Shown here: one piece after another, positions 11,659 to 22,088 of the stretch
Layout of the letters: each line of letters starts with the position of its first letter
Numbering within the stretch: the first letter of the stretch is position 1
Assembly: GCA_963556495.2 (NCBI GenBank)
Contig: OY747704.1
Span: 42,246,001 to 42,310,000, forward strand
Direction: 5' to 3'
DNA length: 64,000 nt
Source: Valencia hispanica
Lineage: Eukaryota > Chordata > Actinopteri > Cyprinodontiformes > Valenciidae
Notes under the pieces: generated by a model
What the model saw: the letters and a program-made list of their open reading frames with translations, nothing else
The model's database searches: none
Told to the model about the DNA's origin: nothing
Program-made: the position numbers and the translations under genes

Positions 11659-12305
11659 TGTCATGTTATTGTGGATTCAAATTACCCAAATGCAGCAAAA
11701 TTACAAAAAAAGAATGATTTAATGACAGCCAAAACAAGGAACTTAAACTTTAAAAAAACTCACGAGGATCTAAGGTGCAGCAACAGGGGAAGACCAAGAA
11801 CCAAACAGGGATGTTTGACAACAGACCAGCGAGTTGTGACTAAATGAGTGCTGTATTTATACTGAGGAGGGAATGAGGAAGTGACAGAGAAGACCAAAGA
11901 CTAATTAGTGAGAAGCAGATGCAGGTGAGGACAGTAAGTGAAACTTGGTCAGGAGAAGAGTAGCAGGGAGACAACAGGAAAGATAAGAATGGCAAGGGAA
12001 ACAGAAAACTCTTAAGAAACTAGAAACTAACTAAACACAATATGTCTAAGGAGGAATCTAAGGGGAACTTAAGGAAACACTGGAGAACAAAAGGAATTAA
12101 TTAGGAAGAAATTAATTAGGAAACTATCTAAAGAGAAATAAACTAAGGAAACACAAATAAGAAGGAGGACCCAAACAAAAGGTGAAAACATCTAAGAGCA
12201 TGAAGGGAATATGAAAACAAGGAAGTGCCATCAAATAAATATCAAAGAATACATAAAAATGATAATTAAACCAAATAAGGAAAATAACTAACTTCAACTA
12301 TGACA
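11659..12305 (-). mobile_element. Solo LTR, 647 bp, gypsy-like, with CTTTC target duplication
   Basis: The ends are TGTCATG (11659) and ATGACA (12305), i.e. TG...CA with a short inverted repeat. The 5-bp sequence CTTTC sits immediately outside both ends (11654-11658 and 12306-12310). On the minus strand there is a TATA-like TATAAATAC near 11,860, and the LTR ends with TGCATTTGGG, as many fish gypsy LTRs do from memory. No internal retroelement sequence lies between the ends, so this fits an LTR left after recombination between two LTRs. Confidence 0.75.
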
Positions 12306-12501
12306 CTTTCATGGTACCGGAAAAGTACTTTAGATAGAAGTAAAATTATCAATGAGTTAAATAATTAAGCAGAAGTTATTATTATTACAGTACGACAGCT
12401 TTTTAATTTGGGAGATTTCTACAATTATATTGTAAAAAATAAGATTTTGCATTGTTAGATACTCTTTTAGAGGGCTGATGGTTGTTGCTGTTGCTAAGAT
12501 T

Positions 12502-13172
12502 CATGAATCCGTGTATCATTTGTCCTTTCTTTTTTTGATTTATAAACAAAAATCAAAAAACAGCTGAAAGCTGAACTGAGAAAACAAAAGCTGACATCAG
12601 ATAAGTAACTTTATTTTATAATTCACGTGAGACACTGTGGTGGGCGGTGCTCCTTCCATGCAGCTTCCAGCTGCAAAACACAGCGGTCGACGTCACTGAA
12701 ACATTTTAACACACATTAATACAGTCAGAGGTTCAGTCTGCTAATAGTTGATCACTAAGCAGCGCCCCCCTCGGTTCAGTAACATCTAGCTAATAGCAAC
12801 CACTAACGCTAACTGAAGTTGGAAACCAACTAACACAATAAGATGTTGATCCGTAGCACTGGTTTTGAGAAGCTCCATAATTAATGTGGGGTGTTGTTCT
12901 AGCTGCCATGGTGTTGCTAACCTACCCGCATTTTTGCATGCAGAACAATTTCTGGGTAATCTACATCCCAGCAATTAAATATTAAAAACAAATCGTTTTT
13001 CAATTTTGTATTTTTGAGCAGAGACAAAAAATTTTAAACATGAGAAACAAGTCATTTTTTGTATTTTGTTTCTGATTTAAAAACTAATAACAAAAAAAAC
13101 ATTGCATTGTCGTTTTTGGATTTTTGTTTGTCAGTCAAAAATAGAAAGGACGAATTATACACGGATTTTCAT
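12502..13172. mobile_element. MITE of about 670 bp with long AT-rich terminal inverted repeats
   Basis: The left arm (12502-12560: CATGAATCCGTGTAT, TTTGTCCTTTCT, AAACAAAAATC) matches the reverse complement of the right arm (13172-13111: CATGAAAATCCGTGTAT, TTCGTCCTTTCT, AAACAAAAATCC). The arms are about 60 bp and roughly 80% alike. The centre is unrelated and has a small more GC-rich part (12640-12800). No clear target duplication, no coding. Confidence 0.65.
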
Positions 13173-15930
13173 GGATCCAGAGCTGCAGTTCTTCTCTTAA
13201 ACACTAGGCCCTACACACGGAACAAATACAACCTCACTGAGGTAACATTAGCAGAGTAATCAATATAGTTTTCAGACACAAATGGGATTACACTAATTTA
13301 ACTCATCTGCATTATATTTTAAATGAATGTCTATCAGACCTAGAGCTGCTTACTTATATAGAAAATCTGTTGTTTATGTTATTAGAATTGCATTTCAAAT
13401 TTATTTAATACAATAGAGTTTAGAATCAAGTTGCATTTATTAAAAAACATAGGACTTGACCTCCTAAGAGAAGCATGTTCTGTGATTTTTGTTGTTTAGA
13501 CTGTATTTGTCAAAGTTGGATCCCAAATAAAAATGTAAATACAAATGGAAACTCACCTGCTTGCAGATTTTTTTTTCCTGATAATTAAATGGATCAGATT
13601 TCTTCAGCATTAAACCAGATTGCATAAATCTTTCAATATGTGTCAATAATTGCATCTGTTCACCTCTACCAATGCTATTGAATTGTAGATTGTGTATTAG
13701 CTCAAATCTTATCTTTACATCTGAACATATGGTATGCTTAGAATCCATATTGTAAAACTTTAGGTAATATAACCTTAGAGTTATTCTGTCATGCTCTTCT
13801 ATCAATATTCTGCCTGGAAAGCAGATAAAAAGAGTCGAAGAAATATTTTTTCTACTGTTCAACAATAATTATTAGGAGACACAGAGCCTGTATACGAGCG
13901 TCTATAGCTGTTTGTAACAAAAATGGAGAAAAATTTAAGTTGGTCTGCGTAATTTAGAAGTGTCATAATGAAAAAACCCGGAACTTTTACTGAGGTTGGG
14001 GAGCTCTTGATATCTGCACGGTAATGGGCTTTAAATGTTTTATTGTTTTCATTATTTTAAGTAAAAGAATAAATGCATCACCAGTATTTTTTTTACAACA
14101 AGCTCCTTTTACTGAAACATGGAGAAAGTTGGATTTCAGCTTTCGTATTGATGTCTAGATCAATTTGCAGCTCAGTGTGTGTGAATGGTTTCTATAGATT
14201 GGTTAAAGTAACTGGTTTTCTGTGAGTGTTTCTTGCTGATAAAGCCCACAGGGCTGCTTTCACTAACAAATAGTCCATTCCTGCTTGAACCTTGACAGAA
14301 CCAAGTCTACCCGAACTGCCAAAATCCAGGCAGTGGAAAATGGTGTGCAGCAGATGGGACCTTATTGGGCTGTATCCACAAATTGGGGAAGTACAGATCG
14401 TGCTGTAAAGATGATGGTACATTGCTGTGTTTTTAAACTTATGTTTTTAAAGTATTGCTTTATATGAGGCTGTAAATATGAAATGTGATTCTTCTTTCCA
14501 TTCCTCTTTGTTGTAAAAGCTAACTTACATTTTGAAACGTGATTAAAACCAGTTTCAATTATCTATATATGATAATGATATATTTTAGTGCAACTTCAAA
14601 ACATTACATTTGTTATTTCATGTTGAACCATGATTGCACATTCATCATACAACCAGGAAGGGGCTGTTGAGGAGCTAATTACAAGATCATTTGTTTCGGT
14701 GATTCTTAACACTCGACTTTTTGAAGTTATTCACACAAGAGGGTTCTTTTAAGTCTGTTGTGGCAGTTTAATATGGATACATGCACACACTTCTCCAATG
14801 CTTTCTGTTGTGAGCTGTGAGCTCTTACTGTGATTAAAAAATGTGGCAAACCCAATTGTACAACACAAAACATGTCAATATCAATTACCTGTGCAGAGAA
14901 AACTTATTCACGTCAATGTAAAAGGTTTTATGTGGTGTTACTACTCTTCCTGCACAAAATTGTAAAGCACTGCTGCAAAGTTTTGCCTTTTGCCGGCTGA
15001 TATGCATGCCTTCAATTTGATTTTTTTTTTAAATATAAACCAGTGTTGACAAGTCAATCTGTAGCTGCATTTCTAACTTGGAAAAATTAAACTGGTATTT
15101 TGGGGGATTTTTACAAAACCTTTTGACTTATTGATAATAACATTAGATGTAATGGATTTTCAAAATTATGCTTCTCTGCTTTGTAAAAAGATATATGTTG
15201 ATTGGTTTTACATCTTTAGAGCTGCCAGGATAGAAAGCAAGCTGACCTTGGTTTCAGACCCTGGGAATACTCACAGGTACCAAAGGATGAGTTTCATGCA
15301 GAATTTAGTGTTTTTACTTTTTCACCTCCTTTTGTTGGCAGTGTTATGAACCAAGTTACAATGATGTGGAGCATTTCTTACATACATCTCCTGGTCAGGA
15401 TTGGGACTGTCTCCACAGCAGCTAAATATTTATGCTCAGATATGAAATATAAATACTGTACGCCTCAGTTGAACATGGAGTCAAATTTAAGCACGACTGT
15501 CAGATAAGGGTGACACATGGGGCTTTTTTTATTTTTATTGTAGGAACCATCATTGTAATGAGAGTAGACAAGCATCTGTGATGGAGGCTATATCGTTTTC
15601 AATGATGTTGAAATTCTTATTTTGCACAAATAAAAGGGCAGTGAACCTACAAGTGCACCTGTGTACTCAGAAGTAGTGGTAGCATGGTGTCCAGTAATTG
15701 ATCACTAAGCGTTATTTGTTAAGTGGTTGTTTAGCAAGCTAACAGTCTTGCAGTCTGAGACAGCTTGTGTCAGGCTTGTGTCAGGATGCTGGATGTCTGT
15801 TGCACATAGATGGTTTGAAGAGGAACGATGGCATACTAATCAACCCAATATAGCAACCATGTGGAAAATTAAATTCAGTTCAAAATACTATGTTTCTAGA
15901 ATTGCGCTGCTCTGAGTCGCTGCATGTTGG
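13173..15930. other. 2.75 kb with no recognisable gene or mobile element
   Basis: AT-rich. Frames of up to 133 codons exist but show no motif and low-complexity composition; treated as chance. No repeat ends found. Confidence 0.5.
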
Positions 15931-16895
15931 AGTGGCTCTGTTGGCCAAAAGGTGGTTTACAGCCTTGAGCAGCTGATTAACATAGCAAAATCTGAAATAA
16001 TACCTCAACTGAAGCCACAAATCACTGATGAGTTGAGAAGGTGGAGGAGTGGATGCAGAGCAGGAGCAAAAAGGAGACGGAGACGGAGGATGTTCAAACC
16101 ATCGCTTCCATTGATCATCGGGCAAAGGGAGATCACTGGCTAACAAGAGAGATGAACGCCAAGCCCTTACAAGGACTCCGCCAGAGTATCAGGAATGCAG
16201 TGTAATGTGTTGATCATATCCCCGACTCCAACGTCTCTCTGCCAGGATTCATGACTGTACGAGCAGACAGAGATCTGAAGAGGAGCAGGAACAGTAAAGG
16301 AGGTGGAGTAGCAGTGCTTGTCAACAACAGATGGTGTCATCCCGGACATGTTACTATGAAGTGTCGTCTGCAGCCCAGATATTGAACTCTTGGCAGTAAG
16401 TTTCCGTCCATATTATTTGCCAAGGGAGTTCACCAGTGTTATTTTGGCAGTTGTTTGCATTTCACCTTCAGCAATTGCCGACAATGCATTTGATGTCATC
16501 AGTTCTATTGTCGCTAAGCTACAGACCCAGCACCCCAATGCATTTGTGGGAATCTGGTGATTTTAATCATGCCTCGCTCTCTACTACATTACCAACATTT
16601 CAACAGTTTGTCAGCTGCTCCACAAGAGAAAACAAGACGTTTGATTTGTTTTATCCAAATGTAAAGGATGCATACTTGTCCAATCCAAGACCTCATCTGG
16701 GACAATCAGATCACAATCTTGGTTTTCTTCTCAAATATAAAGCACTTGTTCAGAGGCAACCTGTGACAAATAGAACTGTGAGAAAATGATCACATGAAGC
16801 TGAAGAAGCCCTGGGTTGTTTCGAGACCACAAACTGAATGACTCTGCCACGCACATGGAGATAGACATCAATGCCATGACTGAGTGTGTGACTGT

Positions 16896-17340
16896 TGTAA
16901 TGGCAAATAAATAGTATCTCAGGGTTTCCATTATAAAGAAGACTTGAGTCCAAGAAGGCGTTTAAGTATTTAATTCAAACATGTCTGGCCAGACACGGAG
17001 GAGACAGAGTTACTCGTGCATCACCCTAACCAACCTTTCTAACCAACCGCTTAAATAGTATTCAGCAATCCTTGTTTATCTCTGTAGATGTCTTCTCCAT
17101 CCTTCACGCCCCGCCTCCAGAGTAACCGCTTCACACGAGTCATAGCAACGCATAAAGCAGCTCATCCGAAGGCCAGACTGTTATCTTACTGCCCCGGCGT
17201 CTCTCTCTCTGGTGACCTGACACATATATCTTTCTCATAACATTAAGCTGGAGCAATAACCTTGTCATTTTACCTTAGATGCATTCACTAAACAGAGAAT
17301 ATACACTTAATTCCTAATTGCATAACAATTTTCCACCACA
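16896..17340. mobile_element. Solo LTR, 445 bp, inserted in the Rex1 frame
   Basis: Begins TGTAATGG and ends CCACCACA, with CTGT duplicated at both borders (16892-16895 and 17341-17344). Removing the insert and one CTGT joins GAGTGTGTGACTGT to CTATATAAAC and gives the continuous Rex1 peptide ECVTVYINFCVDN in one frame. That makes the boundaries close to certain. It lacks coding sequence. The TG...CA ends and 4-bp duplication fit an LTR; the retroelement family is not recognised. Confidence 0.8.
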
Positions 17341-17633
17341 CTGTCTATATAAACTTCTGTGTGGACAACATCATCCCCACAAGAACAGTGAGATGCTTCC
17401 CTAATAACAAACCCTGGATCACCAGTGACCTGAAGGAACTGCTAAATAAGAAAAAAAGAGCATTCAAGGAAGAATTATTGACAAGTATACAGAAGCAACT
17501 TAAAGTCAAGATCAGAGACAGCAAGGAGGCATACAGGAAGAAGCTGGAAAACAAACTACAGAGGAACAATATCAGAGCTGTCTGATCAGGAATAAAGAAG
17601 ATCACAGGCTTTAAGCACAGGAAAGATTGGATA

Positions 17634-17815
17634 GATGGAAGTCTGGACATAGCCAATGAACATGAACATTCTTCAACAGGTTCAGTAGGATTTGATAGAT
17701 GGAAGTCTGGACAGAGCCAATGAACATTCTTCAACAGGTTCAACAGGACTGGAAAGATGGAAGTCTGGAAAGAGCCAATGAACATGAACATTCTTCAACA
17801 GGTTCAGTTCAGGAA
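17634..17815 (+). repeat. Three tandem copies of a 58-64 bp unit inside the Rex1 ORF
   Basis: GATGGAAGTCTGGA starts at 17634, 17698 and 17756, each time followed by GCCAATGAACAT and CATTCTTCAACAGGTTCA. The spacing is 64 and then 58 bp; the middle unit lacks a 6-bp GAACAT. The unit corresponds to the linker peptide DGSLxRANE between endonuclease and reverse transcriptase, which Rex1 elements normally carry once. Confidence 0.9.
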
Positions 17816-18629
17816 CTAGTTCAGCATCCTCCTCTCCTGTCCCCAGCCAAACAGACATCCCACTCTCCTCTGATCAACAGCTTTCCTGTCACACCTCGTA
17901 TGTTTTATCCTTCACCTCAGTCATGGACACTTCTGTTTCCACAAGTTTGTCTTCAACCAAGTCAGGAGATGCTGCTACCCCATTTGCCTCCACCTCCCAC
18001 TTGTCGGTCTCTTAAAGTAAGGTGAAGAAGCAGCTGGAGAGACTGAACTGGAACAAGGCTGCAGGTCCAGATGGTGTCAGCCCCAGAGTCCTGAAGGCCT
18101 GTGCAGAGCAGCTCTGTGGGATTCTGCAGCACCTCTTCAACCTTAGCCTAACTCAGGAGAAGGTTCCAGTGTTGTGGAAGACAGCATGCCTTGTTCCAGT
18201 ACCAAAGAGAACTCTCCCATCGGTCATCAATGACTATAGACCTGTTGCCCTGACATCCCACATCATGAAGGTCCCGGAAAGACTTCTCTTGCCCCCCCTA
18301 AATAAGCAAACAAGAACATATCCGGACCCAATGCAGTTTGCTTATTGCCTTGGAGTTGGAGTTGAAGATGCCAGATCCATCCACCTGCTTCAGCCTACCC
18401 ACTGTCATCTGGACAAAACAGGCAGTACTGTGAGAATCATGTTCTTTGATTTCTCCAGTGCATGTAACACAATTCAGCCTGATTTGCTTTGTCAAAAACT
18501 CTTGAAGACACAGGTGGAACCCTCCACAATTGCCTGGATCAATGACTACCTGACAGACAGACCACAGTTTGTGAGACTGAAGAATTGTGTGTCAAACCAG
18601 GTGGTCAGCTGCACAATGGATGATAGTTG

Positions 18630-20562
18630 AATTATTATTTGAGTATGCAGTCAGCTTCCCCCAGTTGTCTTTACCAAAAAACAAAACACACATACACACA
18701 AAATAATCACCTCATTGCCATGGTTACACAAACTGTCCAAAAAAAAATAAAAAATAGTAGGAGCAAAAATTATTTCACCTCCACAACATCCGAGACCAGA
18801 GAGAACAATCATCCCAACAAAATGCAATGCTTCAACCAAAAAACTGATTAACAAACCCCGTTCCTGTTAGGAACAAGTTTTGATCTGACAAAACAGTGTC
18901 TGATTTGCTACAAGATGACTAAATTTTTTATTAAGTCAACCATGTAGTCTGTTATTATTTTACATAATTAGCCTATGTACCAGAAATACAGATTTGATAC
19001 TTGAGCACATGCTTAATTAACGTGAAAAAGGTCCAGTTTAATTCAAATTTGTTAATTTTTTTTTTTTTTGAATTGAACTTAATGTTACCTTTGAAGAATA
19101 ATGCAAGTTGAATTTCTTTGATTTAATACAATATTCTGTTTAGCTGTTTTTAATAGTAAAAGTAAAAATTTTAGACCTTTAAACTGAGTAAGAGGACTGT
19201 TGGAAGTCAATTGATATTTTGGATGGATAATTATTCCAACCGATAAACATGGTACATTGTTCATTAAAAATAATTTGTTAAAAGTTTAGGGAAATATCTA
19301 AAAGAAATCTTAGAAATGAAGCTTTTTATTATTCGGGGCAGTATGAAAATATTTACAAAGTGCCTGGCTGGGTTCCATGTCTGCTGATATAAAGACACTT
19401 ATATTTATTGGAGCTTTGTTTTGGTCTGAGTTATTAGCAAGATTCTGGATGCTACAGGCATCAGAGTTTGCACTTTATCTTGCCTTTTTTTAATATAAGT
19501 TATGTTTATGTTTGGGTGATTCTGTTTCCAGTTGCTGGTTTGTAGTGCCAACTATATATCTTTATTGATGTAGCACTCGACTGATTTAATGTTTTTTTAT
19601 TTACTTTTTTCTTTATGTAGCAGTGTTTTACATTTAGATATTTGGTGGTTGTGTTGTTGTAGGTATGTTTTTTTAATTTTTTTAGATAAACTTTAAGTTT
19701 TTTGGTTTACTCTCTGTGCATCATCACTTACACAGTGAATGCTAGAACAATACAAAAGTGTTGCACAAAAATAAAAAATTTCTGTTGCGAAATTTTATGT
19801 AAAGCCATGAGGACAAGTTCAGCTATTGCAGACTGTTTGAAATCCTAATCTATAAAAAATATTCTTTGAATATATTTTATTCAATTTTTCTCCTTGTAAG
19901 GATCAAAACATTTCTTAATATTTGTGTTGAGTTTGAAACTATTGATGTGACATTCTTGCTTTGAGCATTTCTCATAAATAATGACCACTGCAGCCCAGGA
20001 ACGACTTAAAGAGCGGCAGTTTTGATTGGTGATTTATTCATCTAACCATCTTCATAGGGTCCTTGCTAATTTCAGTAGTTTGACACACTTATAATGGCAA
20101 AAAAGCTGAAAAGCAATTTTCATTTGAACGCGATACAGAATTTTATTTTAGTGCCTGTAACTATAGTAGAAGTAATACAATATTAAATTTGTAGCGGAAT
20201 CTAATTTATGTATGAGCATTTTTAATTTTCTCTGTGCCTCCAAAGTTTCCAAACTTTGCGGGAAGGAGAGTAAGAATCAAGGGATGAGATTATAATGCAG
20301 TATTTACAAAGTAAATTATTTATTTATACCGTTTGTGTTGTAGCTCAAGTATTCAGAGATCTTTAAGATTATACATGTAAATGGGTTATTCTTCCAATAT
20401 GTAAATCTAGAAAGACGGCTTTGTCTCTTGCTTAAGTTACATATTTTATTACAATGAATATCACTGCTTTTTATAGCACACTAGAAAAATGTGTTAGAAC
20501 TCAACCTGCCATTAGTTCAGCTGATCCTTATATCTAAAACTGTGTATGTCTTGATGTGAGTC
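18630..20562. other. 1.9 kb AT-rich sequence, nothing recognised
   Basis: Long T and A runs, no open frame with a known motif, no repeat termini. Confidence 0.5.
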
Positions 20563-20834
20563 TGTGGTGGACTCAATTGTGGGGTCGAAAACCCAGCCTG
20601 ACGGTAAAATGGATGATTTAATGCCATGAACAGGAAACCCGGTTGGAAACAGTAGGACCTGGGAACTTGAATACTATAGGCAACAAAGATGAGTAAATCA
20701 GCTGGTGGAAAACAGATGTACGGGGCAGGATGCAGAGGCACTGCACTGAACTTCGACAGAAATTAATGAAACACCAGATGGAACAAAAATAGTTAAAATA
20801 AGAAACTCAACTCAAAGTACAACAAATCGTGACA
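20563..20834 (-). mobile_element. Gypsy-like LTR of about 272 bp next to a polypurine tract
   Basis: On the plus strand the block starts TGTGGTGG and ends CGTGACA, so on the minus strand it is TGTCACG...CCACCACA. Immediately upstream in that sense is the purine-rich AGAGGGGGTAA (plus 20835-20848), as expected of a polypurine tract before a 3' LTR. About 170 bp of possible retroelement 3' sequence follows on the plus side (to about 21,020) but no coding domain is visible. No second LTR was found. Confidence 0.5.
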
Positions 20835-21028
20835 TTACCCCCTCTAAAAGACGCGTCACCCGACACACTTACATGCCCATAAACAGAAAACCAACCCCAG
20901 GTTGAGCAAGAAGGAGGGGGCACAGGAATCTGGGCCAGAAAAATAAAGCTAAGGTTCAGGCTGCCCACAAAGAGGATCCGGCAGTCGGTCATGCAGCTGG
21001 AGAAACCAGCAAAGAGTCAGGTGGTGGA

Positions 21029-21252
21029 TAGGGGTGCACCGATTCGATATTAGGATCGGTTCTCTGCCATAATACTGACAAAATAGCTGGATCGGAAGAA
21101 TGAACAGATCCACTGGCCGATCCAGGTTTTTTGTTTTGTTTTTTTTGTCGTGGCAGTGCGTATTTCACGCGTCAGCTTCACCTGTGTCGCATGCTAGAAG
21201 CAACATGGTGCGAGCCAGAGGGTCGGCTGTGTGGAGATATTTCACGCCTGCC
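21029..21252 (+). mobile_element. hAT 5' end with the start of a BED-finger transposase
   Basis: Begins TAGGGGTGCACCGATTCG, a familiar fish hAT terminus. At 21205 an ATG opens MVRARGSAVWRYFTPA, the usual start of a BED zinc finger in hAT transposases. The sequence is cut at 21252, where another hAT end begins. Confidence 0.65.
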
Positions 21253-21660
21253 TAGGGCTGGGCGATAGTTCGATAGCAATATATATCGATCGATAGACGT
21301 GTGGTGCGATAGAAAAAAAGGGGTCGATAAAAAAGTTCCATAGAAAAAAGTTTTACCTCATATTTTCATTATAGTCTATCAGGTAGCTTAATACAACAAT
21401 TATTACTTACTTCAAACAAATCATTACCGCTGATAGGCTGCTCTGTCAGCCACCCCTCTCTCCTTTAAAACCACAAAAAGGATGAAATGATTTGAGCTGA
21501 AACATAATTTTTTTTATAGTCCCTAAGCGAACCATCGCTGTAACTTCACTTCGGTCAGATCTCACAGCAAGGGAGCAGCAGAGGAAGTTGTTTCGGATAA
21601 ATGTTTCAGTGACTCAGGGAAAGGTTGCATCCCTTTTTGGACCGATCCTCGACGCACTAA
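21253..21660 (+). mobile_element. Second hAT-like end abutting the first
   Basis: TAGGGCTGGGCGATAGTTCG, followed by ATATATATCGATCGATAG, is a classic hAT left terminus and starts exactly where the BED-finger frame of the previous element stops, so it probably inserted there. No right terminus or transposase motif was found; the right limit given is approximate. Confidence 0.5.
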
Positions 21661-22076
21661 AACACTAAACGTAGCAATAATAAACCAAATAAAATACTAC
21701 GATCAGTTGTCTTAAGCAGGACTCCCCTCTCCCGGCTCGCTGCGAATCCGTTACAGAGAGACACAGGAAACTTACCCAGGTCATGCTGCTAACAACACCT
21801 GTGGCTTTTAAAATGCCCCCCTGGTCCTTAGAAGCCAAAAACGCATTAAAAAACACAACAGGTTGTTGGATAGGCCAGCCGGCTAAAATGAATTAGAATC
21901 AGGCCCCGTTTAAACGAAGGAAAAACGCAGATTTTTTCCTGCGGTTTGGCCTCTCATTTACACGAAAACCCCGTTTTTATCGAAGAAAACTATTATTTCT
22001 AAAAACTCTGGCCAAAGTGGAGATTTGCGTTTTCTTTGTTTTAAGTGTTTGCTAGTGGACAGATGGCGAGATTTTG

Positions 22077-22088
22077 CAAGATGGCGCC
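22077..22088 (+). promoter_or_regulatory. YY1-like motif at the L2 5' end
   Basis: CAAGATGGCGCC agrees with the YY1 consensus (AAGATGGCGGC) and overlaps the start codon. In mammalian L1 a similar site just inside the 5' end sets the transcription start. Function here is inferred. Confidence 0.4.

Larger units (their letters stand above)
15931..18629 (+). pseudogene. Rex1/Babar-type LINE, 5' and middle part, 3'-truncated
   Basis: The order is that of a Rex1 polyprotein. VVYSLEQLINIAKSEIIPQL leads into an arginine-rich segment. The endonuclease region follows in shifting frames: VSLPGFMTVRADRDLKRS, GGGVAVLVNN, GDFNHASLSTTLP and SDHNLGFLLKYK. Next comes the linker with VDNIIPTRTVRCFPNNKPW, then reverse transcriptase: LNWNKAAGPDGVSPRVLKAC, VPVPKRTLPSVINDYRPVAL and MFFDFSSACNTIQPDLL (motif A, usually SSAFNTIQ). 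Homology stops at about 18,629, before the catalytic YxDD box. The ORF is broken by a 445-bp solo LTR (16896-17340), a tandem expansion (17634-17815), frameshifts and stops. Losing the 3' end is unusual for a LINE and points to later deletion. Confidence 0.85.

Noticed and set aside
13464..13865. 133-codon minus-strand frame
   Set aside because: No recognisable domain, AT-driven composition, no neighbours or splice context; consistent with chance.
15131..15915. Coding exons between 15.1 and 15.9 kb
   Set aside because: Short frames without motif similarity or splice context; left unassigned.
17345..17791. 148-codon minus-strand frame rich in Leu/Phe/Ser
   Set aside because: Antisense shadow of the Rex1 coding sequence and its tandem repeat.
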